Source: Triatoma infestans (Eukaryota; Arthropoda; Insecta; Hemiptera; Reduviidae). From it: a stretch of 64,000 bases of DNA. The DNA is taken from the NCBI GenBank assembly GCA_011037195.1, contig JAAEAF010014740.1, positions 1 to 64,000 on the forward strand. The letters are read 5' to 3'. The position numbers and the translations under genes are program-made. Position 1 is the stretch's first letter, and each line of letters opens with the position of its first letter. Positions 44,642 to 56,600 of the stretch are shown in pieces. The notes under the pieces are model-generated. The model ran no database searches, was not told the DNA's origin, and saw nothing but the letters and a program-made list of their open reading frames with translations.

Positions 44642-44749
44642 GTAAGATTTACTATGGCTATCTTTATTTATTCATGTTCTATCATATAAAATATCAATAT
44701 ATTAATTTGTCATGTTAATTACAGAAATTAATTAATTTTGTCACGTTAA

Positions 44750-46009
44750 TTTTTATAGAAACTTGGCTGGACGAGAATTTTACTAGTAGTGAAATTTTAA
44801 ATTCCGAGTTTAATATTCATAGACAAGATAGAAACTTGTCTTTGGCTAATAAGACTAGAGGAGGAGGTGTGCTAGTGGCTGTTAATTCTACGCTGCATTC
44901 ATTTCGAATACCCTTTGTTAATAACAACCTTTTGAACAATTGTGGGTCTTTGTTAGACTTGGCGTGAGCAGTCACATTTTTGGTGCAGTCTATTTCCCAC
45001 CTATTTCTTGTTTGGAATATTATATTTCTTTTCTATCGACTGCGGAGACACTTATTGACTCATACTCTAATGCTTCTGTTCATATTTAAGGTGATTTCAA
45101 TCTTAGAGGTTATAGGGATTTTGTGCTGAGTGGAGATGTCTCGCAGCCGAATATTAATAAATGGTGAGCTTTTTCTGATGGCTGTTGGGAATGGATGGAA
45201 TTTGTTGGGTTTGACTCAGTGTAATGATGAACTCAATTGTGATGGGTTCTTTTGGATTGAGTACTGTCTTCAGTGCTCATCACTGTTTCTACAGATGCTG
45301 ATCCTCTTCTGCCTGTGGATGTGTATCATCCACCTTTATTAACTGACATTCGATATGAATCTAGTATAATCCACTTAAAAAGGGAATCCTATTTTAACTT
45401 TAATAAGACCAACTACACTGATGTAAATGATTTCTTTTTGTCTGTGAAATGGGACAAAGTTTTGAAGTCTGATGATGTTAATACTAATTTAGGGATTTTC
45501 CACAAACTTCTTAATGAAGTTAAATTGCGATATATACCTAAATATAGCTTGGTGAGCATGGCTATCCTGTATGGTTTTCTAAAGAAATAATTCAGCTTTT
45601 AAGGAAGAAGAGAAAATTACATAACAGGTATAAGAAATCTCAGACTACTTTTGTTTATGCTGCCTTCTCGGATGTCAGAGCTGAGTGTAAGATTAAAATC
45701 AAGGAAGCCTACAAACGTTCCTTCTGCAAACGATCTGGCCATTTACTTCAAGTTAATTGCAAGGCCTTTTGGAAATTTATTAAAAATAAGAAGAAAGAAG
45801 TTCCTCTACCATCCGTCCTTGCTTTTGAGGGTTCTCCGATAGACAACCAGAGATTGCTGTCTGACAAATTTGTTGATTTCTTCCAGTCAGTATTTACAAA
45901 AAATTCTAACATAAGTTAGAATCTCAATTCTTTTCGTCTACCTCTACGCTCTCCTGCATCCCAGTTTCTGAAACAGAAGTTTTCAGCATACATTTGCGCA
46001 ATATACATT
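44750..46009 (+). pseudogene. CR1/Jockey-like non-LTR ORF2, endonuclease part
   Basis: Plus-strand pieces read 'FIETWLDENFTSSEILNSEF', 'NKTRGGGVLVAV' and 'GDFNLRGYRDFV', then 'YKKSQTTFVYAAFSDVRAEC' and 'AFWKFIKNKKKEVPLPSVLA' with 'LSDKFVDFFQSVF'. This is the endonuclease and linker before an RT domain. Frameshifts occur near 44965, 45080 and 45590. The sequence is cut at 46010 by the DNA transposon. The 3' end of a similar element follows it at 49611-49815, consistent with one interrupted element. Confidence 0.75.
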
Positions 46010-46514
46010 TACAGTGTGTCCCATTTAAGCGGGCCCCTTTTGAAATAACTCTTAAACGGAGAAAGATAACAAAAAAGTGAACATAACGTTTGCTGAAGTA
46101 TTTGCGCTCTAGTTTATGATGGTGTAAATGTTATTTGCTTTTATTGCCGCCTTACACCTTAAATCGGTGATTGAAAGTGGCGATGCCCTTTTGACTTCTA
46201 CTTTTTACGACTGTAATGAAAACTACTTAAAAAATGAAGAATAATGCAGTTAATTCCACTTCAATATTTTAAACCGTTGCCGAGATATCGGATCATAAAA
46301 ATTCAATTTCGTCTTTTTTTTCTGTTTCTTTGTTTTGTAAACTAAAATTAAAAGGGGATTTTCTTATTAACTTCTAATAAATAAGAGAGTTCAAATGCTG
46401 ATAAAACTTAATACTTATTTTAGAACCACAAGGGACTTAAAAATCAGGTAAAACATCATTAAAAGAAAACAATATTCCAGTTTATTTACTAAAATCTATA
46501 AAAAAAATATTTCC

Positions 46515-46750
46515 TATTTATTCAAAATGACCTCCTCGGCTTAACCGGCACAAGTGAAGTCGCTGCCCAACAGATAAAGTTGCTAACCGTATCATGTCTG
46601 CCGGTATTGCTAAGCAGGTTTGGATTAAGTCTTCTCTATGCTTCTGGAGTTGTTGGTTCTCTGACATAAATTTTTTCTTTGAGATATGCCCAAAGATAAA
46701 ATTCAAGAGGGGTTAAATCTGGCGATCTGGAAGGCCAGCTTTCCGCTCCC
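46515..46750 (-). pseudogene. Transposase C-terminal fragment
   Basis: The minus strand reads 'WPSRSPDLTPLEFYLWAYLK' in one frame near 46745-46680. After a frameshift it continues 'KHREDLIQTCLAIPADMIRL' and ends 'LSRGGHFE' at 46518. The SPDLTPLEFYLW block is the last catalytic segment of Tc1/mariner-like transposases. The rest of the gene is missing. Part of this fragment is repeated inverted at 46800-46860. Confidence 0.75.
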
Positions 46751-46861
46751 TATCTACCGATCCAGCGGCTAATGAACATCTCATTCACTTTACTCCTCGC
46801 CAGATCCAAACCTGCTTAGCAATTCCGGCAGACGTAATACGGAAGGTTCATCTGTTGGGCA

Positions 46862-49370
46862 AAATTTCAAATTAAAGCACGCTCCAGGCTACTGTAACTA
46901 GCGCATAGCGCCAAAACTGGTGCCTATGGCCACTTAGTCTTGCCTAAATAGTAGGCAAGTTACCATCCCTGCCACGTGGAGGCGGACCTCTACATATCCG
47001 TCTATACTAGCGCATTACCGCTACTTCACGACCAAACTCAACAAAGACTTTATAATTTATAGCACTTTTCATCAACTATTTACAATCTCCCGGCCAGTTC
47101 TCTCCCCTCCTTTTCAGGTTGAATTCCATATGGATCCTTGCCTCGTCGAGTAGAGGACATCGGAAGAGAACGTAATGCACTGTGTCCCGTTCGGGGAATC
47201 TTTCAAACCCAGCTCATGGAGCTTAGATTGAACTCTCCGTGACCAATGAAATATTGCGTTACGGTTTGGGACAGTTCCAGCCATCGAATCGACAGTCTGT
47301 AATGCAAATTCGGGAAGAGCTCTTATGCAATTCTGCCTGTCTCTGCCTCATCCCAGCGTCTTTGCCACTTCCCAATCACGTGCCCTCGGATCTTTTTCTT
47401 TGCAAGAGCAGGAGGCGTCTGACTGGTCAGCTCCTCACCTTCAAGGACAATCATTACCCCTTTTTTATACTTGTAGGTAGGGGCCCTCATCTCTACAAAG
47501 AGATCAAGCGGCAACACACCAGCGACCACCGGTAAGGAGACCGTGGATGATGTCGCATAGGCCCTTGTTACGGAGGACAAAATGGCTCTTTGCATTCGCA
47601 ATTGAATGCCCCTGTACGACTGCCAAGCTTGTCAGCCCAACAGGCAGCTGCGTACGCTGTAACATTCTCTATTACGCCCCTATAGATGGTTAAGGCCACG
47701 CCAGTCTTCAAACCCCACTCACCAAGGACTACTCTTTTTATTCCCTGGTGCAAGTTGAGACATCTGGAGGCAACCCACTGAATTTGGGGCTTAAATGAAA
47801 GCTTCCAATCCAGCAGTACGCCCAGGTACTCAAACTGGGTCACGTGGACTATTCTGTATCGTCCACCCTAATCCAGGGAAGACGACTGGGATGGAGTTTG
47901 CCTTTCATTTGCATCACTTTAGACTTCTCGAACGAAATCTGCAGCTTCTCTCCCTGACACCAATTCTTTATTCGGGTCACTACAGCGCTAGCACGCTGCT
48001 CTAACTCCCGACGAGAATCACCATGGACGATTATTGCAAGGTTATCAGCGTATGCAACCGAAACACAATAATCTATATTCTCAATATGCTCTAACAATTC
48101 ATCCATAACTAGGTTCCACAGGAAGGGCCCAACACCGAGACCTGTGGACAATCTTTAGTTATGGCTTTGAAATCTCGCCGGCCTGAGTCATTAGCACCGC
48201 TACCCTTTGGGCGAAGTAGCTTTGAATCAATTTCAGAAGATTCGGTGTACAATCTCTTCTTATGAGTGACTCCAAAACAATTGGCCACCAGACATTGTCA
48301 AAGGCCCTACTATGCACAGGAATACTGTGAGAACGTATTTGTGCCCACTGCCCCGCAACAATTCCAGGATTTTCGATATCGCATCTGTCGTCGATCGTCC
48401 TGATACATCCAGAGCAGGTGACTCATAGGCTGCTTCGCGACGACTTATTTGCGAATGAGTGTCGTCCTGAGGGTTATCGTCAGGGAGGAGTACTTTCAGT
48501 AAGTGCTGAGTTGACTCTTTCCAGGACCCAGCAACCGATACTCCGTCTATATTTAGACTTGCTAGTATCAGGTGTGTCTTCATCTTACTTGACTGCACCT
48601 TGTACACAATACCCCATGGATCTCTATTGCCTTCTGATTCCACGAACTCCCGCCAGCTTGAGGTCTTGGCCTGCGACACCATCTTTTTATATTGCCTTCG
48701 GGCACCCCGATAAATATCTAAGTATCTTTGACAGGATTCCTCATTCTATTCCCGTTGGTACTGTCTTCGCTTCCTGGCTACTTCTTTTTTGGCTGCTGTT
48801 AGCTCCCGTGTCCACCAAGGAACACGGCGCGTGCGACTAGGGGTATTTTCTTTAAAGCCTCCCCACTTACGCCCGCTATTGCCTCAGTCAGCTCCGTGAC
48901 CGCCTTATCAACACCAGCAATGGTATCCTCTTGGACATGTTTGGGAGCAATACTGCGCTGAAGGAGGGTTTTATATCTTTCCCAGTCAACGTGTTTGACT
49001 GAGTACCTTTCCAGACCCTCTTAGGTGGGACATGGCTTGGTGTCCCAGGCAGCTTTGAAAAGGATCGCCCTGTGATCACCAGTCACCCAGTCTACCACCT
49101 TCTAACCATGAACCCTGTCAACAGCAGAAGCTGTACACAAGGTAACATCCAGGTTGTGCTCAGCGCAGTTTCCATTTCCTATATATGTCTTTAAGAGTCC
49201 AGTCACGTTCACGACGCACAGATCATTAAAGACAATGCACTGCTCGAAGTGCCTGCCTCTATCATCCAAAGCGTCATCGTGCCACATGGGTGACCATGCA
49301 TTTATGTCAGCGGCCACAATTATCTTTTTTCCCCTATTTTCTTGCAAGAGCCGAGCCGTCTTATTTATTA
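46862..49370 (-). pseudogene. R1-like non-LTR element, 5'-truncated
   Basis: Read on the minus strand from 49370, it starts inside the endonuclease ('NRGKKIIVAADINAWSPMWH', 'DDRGRHFEQCIV'). It continues through 'QAKTSSWREFVES', 'LNIDGVSVAGSWKESTQHLL', the RT ('GRSTTDAISKIL', 'SVAYADNLAIIVHGDS') and the thumb ('FEYLGVLLDWKLSF'), and ends near 46862. It is the same family as 57720-60860. About 330 bp between 'YESPALD' and 'GRSTTDAI', present in the other copy, are missing. The YADN at the RT active site replaces the usual YADD. It lies inside the DNA transposon. Confidence 0.8.
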
Positions 49371-49610
49371 GAAAATGTATTCTTCATTTGTTAAGTAGTT
49401 TTCAATATAGTAGTAAAAAGTGGGGATCAAAATGAAATCGCCACATTCAATCACCGATTTAAGGCGTAAGGCGGCAATAAAATCAAATAACATAACACCA
49501 TCATAAACTAGAGCGCAAATACTTCAACAAACATTATGTTCACTTTTTTGATATCTTCCTTCGTTTAAGAATTATTTCAAAAGTGGCTCGTTTATATGGG
49601 GCACCCTGTA

Positions 49611-49815
49611 TATTGTATGTTTCTGCAGTTGAGTCATTCTAGTAACATGATTGTTTTATACGACTGATTATAATTATAATTACTGTTTTAGTTGTAGAAA
49701 GCATTATTATATTGTGGTATATTTATATTATGATATTATTGATTGTATAAGCAACAGACAAACTTCTTGCTATAAAGGTGTATCCTTTAAAAGCAATAAA
49801 TAAATACAAATACAA
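49611..49815 (+). other. Probable 3' end of the interrupted CR1/Jockey-like element
   Basis: AT-rich DNA that ends 'aaaagcaataaataaatac', like the 3' end of the related element at 53800-53880. It directly follows the right TA of the DNA transposon. Confidence 0.5.
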
Positions 49816-50236
49816 TACAAAAAACAACAAGTAAAGTTATTATTTGAATTTCACTTGTTGTTTACCAAAGATGGCAGCTTTATTTATGTAAATTTGTTTC
49901 TATAAATATTTAGCTAAATGTATAAACATGCATTTTAATGATATTTTCAATGTTAATGATCAGAGTTTTGCTTTTTTTTCTTTTTTTTAATTAGTGCATT
50001 AAATATTTATGTAATTACTGTTGTTAAATAACTACGGTCATATGACTCACCTATTAACTCATGGCTATCTGTCATTAAAATAAAAAAAACCATCATTACT
50101 TTTAGCCTACACTTGTAAAGGCTTTATTTCTACTAATGAATTGACATAACCTCTTTATCGATATATTAAAAACAGTATAAATTCAATAAGTTATAGACTA
50201 ATTCGACATATAAAATAAAAATTTAATTCATTTCTT

Positions 50237-50494
50237 TTTGTACAGGAGTTTTTTTTTTTTAATTTAAGGCGCTTCAACATCTATGGTCATTAGCGGCCGG
50301 AACCTTCTCAGTGCACTGCCGGCCTCCGGACAGTATTCTCTCACTACAGACAACACTGTCCATCACCGAACAGTGAACTATAGAGGCTCCTAGGAAGAAA
50401 AAATCTAAGGGTAGCACTGGACTCGTACCCGAGACCTCCGCGTGGGAGTCCAACGCGCTAACCACTTAGCTAATCCCTCCGCTTTGTACAGGAG
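50237..50494 (-). mobile_element. SINE inserted in the splice acceptor of the sulfotransferase pseudogene
   Basis: A complete SINE in reverse orientation (50249-50482; B box GGACTCGTACC and A box CCACTTAGCTA are read in reverse) is flanked by a 12-bp TSD, TTTGTACAGGAG, at 50237-50248 and 50483-50494. This duplicated sequence is the 3' splice site itself (tttgtacag|gag), as seen uninterrupted at 25565-25577. After the insertion there are two acceptor copies. Confidence 0.92.
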
Positions 50495-51571
50495 TTGATA
50501 ATGTTTCCATAAAAAATTGTAAATATTGAAGGAAGTGATGGTAAAGAGCTTTTAGAACTGTTTAAAGGGCAAACAGCAAGTTTTGTAAAAGTTGGTCCAA
50601 AAAAATGGACACTTCCAGCAAAGTATGCTGAACATGCTGAAAAATATTATACTTTTGATTTGAAACAAGATGATTTATGGCTTGTGGCGCGTCCTAGATC
50701 AGGTGAGATTACCCATGTTGCTAGATATATTAAATTATTTTCATAAAGTTTAATATTTTATATTTGTTTTAGGCTCCACTTGGATGCAAGAGTTACTTTG
50801 GCTAATAAATAACAAATTAGATTATGAGGTTTCGTCAAAAATACCTATGAATATACGATTTCCAATATTTGAGTATGATATTTTAAATTATTAGAGTCAT
50901 TTAAACCTTTAATTTTATGGAAATTATTGACATTAAGTGAACGGTATTTTTTAGTTGATTTTTAATTTGGAGGACCATTGTATAAGAGGCTCTTGTACAA
51001 GTTGAACATAAGAATGGGAGAATATTTCTTGGAGAAAGAATGTTTCTTTCTAACATGGAAAAATTATTTCGGTACCAGTGGTCTGTGATGGGTCCAACAT
51101 AGCGGTCTTTATTTCATTTACACAATAGTTTCTGGTCCAAACGTTTACAACTTCTCCTTAAATATGAATATATTCAGTTCCGATAAAAATAAACCGAAAT
51201 AGTATGTATTTTGAACCTTCAAAAAGTAACTTCCTTTTAGATTGATTCCTTTTGGCAATAACAGTATTTTGAGAAGCGCTTTAAAAACTTGAAATTGGTT
51301 GTATGGCATTTTTTCTTAATACTTAAAAATTCAATATAAATTTTAGGTACAATATGATCTTGACTGATAAACACTTGAAAGCGATGGCGGAATTAAATGA
51401 CAATGATCCAGAAGTAATAAAATTAATCAAATATATTGATACTCCAGGTTAGTTGTTCCAAAAATAGATTACTGATATAATAAAGACTTACAGTTAAATT
51501 AAAGAAATAATTAACTATTGTATTATTTGAAATATATGAGAGAATTTTTATTCTTAGAGTTTAAATTGTAG

Positions 51572-51750
51572 TAGACGGGAAGGGTTAGCATACTGGACTA
51601 TCCCGCGGAGGACCGGGTTCGAGTCATTGATACACCTCAAACCCTTTGAGTTGCACAAAGTTGCCGCTAGCTGCAGTGGTGATGGGAGGGGTTCAGGAAA
51701 ATGTGAGTAAACGGCAGAATAGTAAGGGAAGTTCCAGGACGCCACTCTGT
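51572..51750 (+). mobile_element. SINE of a second tRNA-derived family
   Basis: TTAGCATACTGG (A box-like) and GGTTCGAGTCA (B box) are 35 bp apart. A body different from the main SINE family follows, ending in a T-rich tract near 51750. It lies in the pseudogene's third intron, at the place where the intact gene has a Penelope-like repeat. Confidence 0.65.
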
Positions 51751-52199
51751 TTTTTTTTCCCTTTCAGAGGTTCAACAGAGAAACTGTCTTAAATAAAATG
51801 AACAATTACCTTGGCTCCTCTAAAATAATTAAATAAAATTATGTAACTGTAATAATCTATAAATAAATATATTGTTTTCTAAAATAAAAATAATTATAAT
51901 ATAAATAAATAATAAAAAAATAATTTTCTTTCCAAAAAAAATAGTGTTCCTAGCTAGATGCCAACCTGTGCTCTACTGTAAAGCGGGCGCCTTAACACCC
52001 TCTGCTAACGAGTTAACTGGTATAAATTATTAGGTATAAACTTGCCTATTTATACGGCCTGCCAGCAACTTTTGACAAAAAGGGAAAAGAGGATGCCAAG
52101 TAAATTCAAAACATACATATAATTTAAATAGCTTCGGGAAAATAAGAAATAACATCAGAATGAAATAAAATAAACGTTTAACTTTTAATTTACATCTGT

Positions 52200-53880
52200 A
52201 CTGGTGAATTTTCGGCTATCTGGAAACATAGTTATGTTATACCAATTTATAAATCTGATGATCGTAAGGATGTAAAAAATTACCATCCTATTAGCATATT
52301 ATCTGTAATTCCAAAGTTATTCGAAAGTTTGATTTAAGATATTATATCTCCACCGCTATAATTTTTAATTATTCCTGAACATGGCTTTACGCCTAAGCAC
52401 CAACAACCACCAACTTACTAACCCTTCAACAATCTATCCTAACAGCTTTTGAATCTTATCTCCAATTGGACGTTTTTTACTTAGATGTGTCTAAAGTGTT
52501 TGATTCTGTAAACATAAATTTGCTTCTGAATAAGTTGCAATCATACGGTATTTCAGGAGTTCTTCTTACTTGGTACCGAAATTATCTCACCAACCGATTT
52601 CAAACTGTCAAGGTTCGTTCTTCTTTTGCTCATACGATTCAAGCTTCCTCAGGTGTGCCTCAGGGCTTGCATTTGGGACCTCTTCTTTATAATTTACATG
52701 GGACATGTAATATATGTCCCAAGTAAAATTCCTTTTCTTTGCTGATGACTTGAAATTATTCTGTGAAATAAAATGTTCACAAGATTTGTTGCGTTTACAG
52801 AAAACTCTTGATGAAGTGAGTCTTTGGTTTCATGACAATCGATTAAAATTAACACTGCTAAATCCTTCTTTCTCTCTTTTTCTAGACCCTCTATAAAATT
52901 TAATAATAAATACAGTCTTAATAACCGTCCTCTTTCTGCTGTTGAGTACAAATGATTTAGGTGTCACATTTCAATCTGACCTGTCGTTTTCCATCCATAT
53001 TGAGACAATGCAAATAAAGCTCTGAAGTTGTCGGGTTTCATTTCTCGAAACACCCGTAATTTCAATGATATTTCATCCGTTAAACATCTTTACTGCTCTC
53101 TTGTTCGCTCACAACTTGAATTTTCTACTCCTGTTTGGTCTCCTTATCTTCTTTCTCACAAACACTCACTGGAACATGTTCAATATAAATTCTTTAAGCT
53201 GATTTCTTTTAAATTAAATATTCCTTATACTTCTAATAACATACCTGCACTACAGGAGCTTACAAACCTACCTTCTTTAGAATCAAGCCGTACATATCTT
53301 GACTTTATGTTTATCTTCAAACTACTTAATAATCATATTGACTGTTCTTTATTACTTTCCCAGCTGAATTTTCGTATACATCTTCATAACCATAGATTTC
53401 CTTCTACTTTCTTTGTACCTCATCTCTCCTATAATTATCTCCTACATTCTGGTCTTAATCGACTCAGTAGAATTGGCAATAATACCATTCAACATTCCAT
53501 TATCTTGACATTTTCCATTCTTCGTCTCATATCATTAAGTCTGCTATTCTTCGCATTTCTCCTCCATAGCCATGGTCGCATAATAAGAAGTGAATGTCCA
53601 CCATAAATAAACTTATAGTTCGTTCTATTTATTTGAAATAATATTTTTGGCAGTTTTATGTATTATATTATATTCTTGTACATATATAGTTTTAAGTTTT
53701 TATTTTCTTATATAGTATTTTGAACATTTTATATATATATTTTATTATCATTACTATTACTGTAGTTATTGTAATTTGGGCAATAATTGTGTGATTAATA
53801 TTTTATACCTAAATTTGTAATTGTTTAGTTATTGGGTTCTGCCCATATATATAAATAAATAAATACAATATTTCAATTAA
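52200..53880 (+). pseudogene. CR1/Jockey-like non-LTR element, RT part, 5'-truncated
   Basis: The plus strand reads 'YVIPIYKSDDRKDVKNYHPI', then 'FYLDVSKVFDSVNINLLLNK', 'SGVPQGLHLGPLLYNL' and FADD (near 52740). The thumb and C-terminal part follow ('LYCSLVRSQLEFSTPVW', 'HVQYKFFKLISFKLNIPY'). The element ends in 'ataaataaataaataca'. Frameshifts and stops break it at several places. It is inserted in the pseudogene's third intron in sense orientation. It could belong to the same family as the endonuclease part at 44750. Confidence 0.78.
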
Positions 53881-55344
53881 TCTGGCCAACAGACAAGTAC
53901 TATCAGAAATGTTTCCCCCTTTTTTTTGAATTTTTCTTTATATTTTATTTACTATTTTACACGAAGCCTGGTTCGTGGTGTTCACATAACATAAATTGTA
54001 AATGTTTCTTAACAATCACCACACACAACAAAGGCACCTTTCGTTTTCCTGCGATTTTTCCCTGCCCCGCTCCTCCTCTTCAATCCCCTTCACGGGAGTG
54101 ATGTCGCCCACTCCTCGAGGAAGCCCGCTTGTCAGCTTTCGCGTGGAATAAATCTCTTTTTTCTTTAGCGTTCACCTTCTCTCTTGTTATCCCTTCTTGA
54201 CCTTTTTTTCTCTTAAGTACTACAAAACAGTATATTGTACTACAAAGCATAAAAATTATATAAATAAACTTATTTCTGTAGGTAAAATTAAGAATGCAGT
54301 TATAATAGATGTATTAATATTAATATTTTAAAATTATTTTGTCAGTCTACGTAACCGGCAAGACCATGAAGTCACCTAGGCATTTTAAAACACATCTACC
54401 GCTCAGTCTAATGCCACCAAATTTATTAGACACCTGTAAAGTGGTTTATTTGGCTAGAAATCCTTTTGATGTTGCCGTCTCATTTTATCAATTCAGTAAA
54501 TTATTTAAAGCAATCGATTATCAAAGTGAATTTGAGAAATATTGGGAATTGTTTGAAAAAGATCCAAGTAAGTATCAACAGAATAGTCTGTTTTGTTTTT
54601 TGTTTTTTTTGTTTCTTTCAGCTGTGTATTCTCCATATTGGGAACATATTAAGGAAGGATGAGAGAAGAGGAATCATCCAAATTTTTTGTTTTTATTTTA
54701 TGAGGATTTACTGCGAGTGAGTGACTTGTTAAAATAGATTGTGATACCCACTGCTATTATTTGATCGGATTATTTGAATATTATTTGCAATATATTTTTT
54801 GACCTAGTTAAATTATGATCTAGTAATTTTATTTACGGCAAAAGCTTACTATTTGTCAGATTGTTTCCTTTTCTATTATTTGAAGAACCCATCCCACTTA
54901 GTGATAATAATTTCATTTAGGTTAATTCTTATAATTAATTATTTAATTTACTTCCCTAGGATTTACATGGTAATATAAGAAAAATATGTACATTTTTAAA
55001 CAAACAAATGACCGAAGATGAAATTAAAACTCTAGCGGATTATTTACATATCGATAATTTTCGTAAAAATTTTACACCTACTATAGTGTCATCTAAAACT
55101 AAAGGATTGATTAATCCAGAAGCACAAGGGTTTATTCGTAGAGGTTAGTTTATTTTCCATTTCAGAGTAAGTAAAATGAAATTACTTATTTTATTGGTTC
55201 ACAATTTGATTTGCTTTATTTTATACAGGCAAAATCGGAGGCAATGAGGAATTTAATGATGACAAAATTAAATTGAGAGCCGAGAAATGGTTTAAAGAGA
55301 ATTTAGCTAAAACTGATATTGTATTTCCAGAATTTTAGCATTTC

Positions 55345-56381
55345 TATTTTATATATTAGTTCACAGTCTGTTTGGATATAATCCCCAAGAAATACGCTAA
55401 AAAATTTTTTTTTTTTTACTTATATAGCTGTATTTTTGGAAGCTGCATTCAACTGCAACTTTGATCAGAGAGATGAGAATAGTGAATTATGCTGTCGATT
55501 TTATTGATTGCTGTAATATATCCACAAACTAATATAGATACTAAATTTTAATTCCTAAATAAAATAAATATTACTTTTGCCTTTTTAATTTTTTTTTCCT
55601 CTGATAATGATAATTTAAAATATACTTCATGCGTTCATTTTCCAATAACTTCATAAAATATAGCTGTAAGATACGAAATCTTTTAGTTTCATTTATCTTT
55701 TAAGGTTCGTGTCTCCTAAATATACCAAGATATAATCTAAGAAATGAAAATTTTGTGAAAATAAGAATTAGATAATTCAGTGCAATAGATCTTTAAAAAA
55801 AGTTATTGTTTAATGAAAACAGTAATAATAATTAATTTTTAATTTTGGTAAAGTTCAATGTCATGCACAAATTATTTGTTGTGCACATTAAACTCACTTC
55901 AGTGATATCTGTTATTCAGGTTCAACTAGTGAAAACGCGGTTAGGATATCACCTGAGAGAACATCACGCTTTTCTGAAGATCCATAATAGATTTAAAAAC
56001 AAAAAATTAAATTAACTTTTTTGTCAAGTTAAATTAATATCAGTCTTTTTCCATCAAATTACATCTTTTTCAACAAAATTAAAATATCTTCCTTCAAACT
56101 TTTTCGGTTCAATTTTATTGACATAACTGTTAATAATGGCCCGGCAGTCGATGCCATTTTTCATTATAAAATAAATAAATATATATGGACAATTATAAAT
56201 AAAGTAGACAATTGTAAATCGTCTGCCGGAGGTTGATGTACATATTATAAATAATAATAATTACAAATTGTTTTATAAATTGAATAAACATTTAAGAACA
56301 TAAAAACTACTAACAAAGGCATACAAATATTGAAAGAAGAAAGAAAACAAGAGTGGAAATATAATAATAATAATAATACTA

Positions 56382-56418
<37 letters not shown>

Positions 56419-56600
56419 CAAAAAAACAAAAAAAAAAAATCACTCCTTTAAGGAAGTCATTCACTTAAACTTAATTTTTTTTTTTTTTTAATAAAAAAAG
56501 AATTAGTTTTCTAAATAACTAAATACATTTAGTTAAGACAAAAAAAAGAAGCTGAATCGTAACAATACAAAGAAAGCTTAATCAAACTTAAATTCCATAA
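55345..56600. other. Gene-free region with a (TAA)n microsatellite
   Basis: AT-rich. An AAT/TAA trinucleotide run occupies about 56361-56418, interrupted once by 'ctaatat'. No gene. Confidence 0.6.

Larger units (their letters stand above)
46012..49608 (-). mobile_element. Tc1/mariner-like DNA transposon with about 230-bp inverted repeats
   Basis: Left end CAGTGTGTCCC (46012) and right end GGGCACCCTG (49608) are complementary and lie next to TA (46010-46011 and 49609-49610), the target duplication of this superfamily. The inverted repeats extend to 46242 and 49379 with good similarity. Inside are a transposase C-terminal fragment on the minus strand and an R1-like insertion. The transposon interrupts a CR1/Jockey-like fragment. 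Confidence 0.85.
50501..55338 (+). pseudogene. Sulfotransferase pseudogene, paralogue of 25583-28256
   Basis: All seven coding exons are recognisable at 50501-50702, 50773-50872, 51347-51448, 54346-54567, 54622-54716, 54960-55143 and 55229-55338, and splice sites are conserved. Disabling changes are TAA at codon 4 (50510-50512), one extra A in the third exon near 51417-51423 (exon 102 nt against 101), and TGA replacing a conserved Trp at 54660-54662. The P-loop (PRSG|STW), KTHLP and ARNPFDVAVSFY segments are still present. Its third intron grew to 2.9 kb through retroelement insertions, while the next intron shrank to about 54 nt. Similarity to the intact gene extends into introns and upstream DNA, so the duplicate is genomic and not a retrocopy. 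Confidence 0.93.

Noticed and set aside
48418..48840. Plus-strand open frame of 140 codons
   Set aside because: It lies antisense to the R1-like coding sequence and has no own similarity.
51960..52020. Reverse-strand tRNA-Leu-like segment ('gttaaggcgcccgc')
   Set aside because: The B box is poor (GGTTGGCATCT) and pairing is incomplete. It is too weak to list as a feature.
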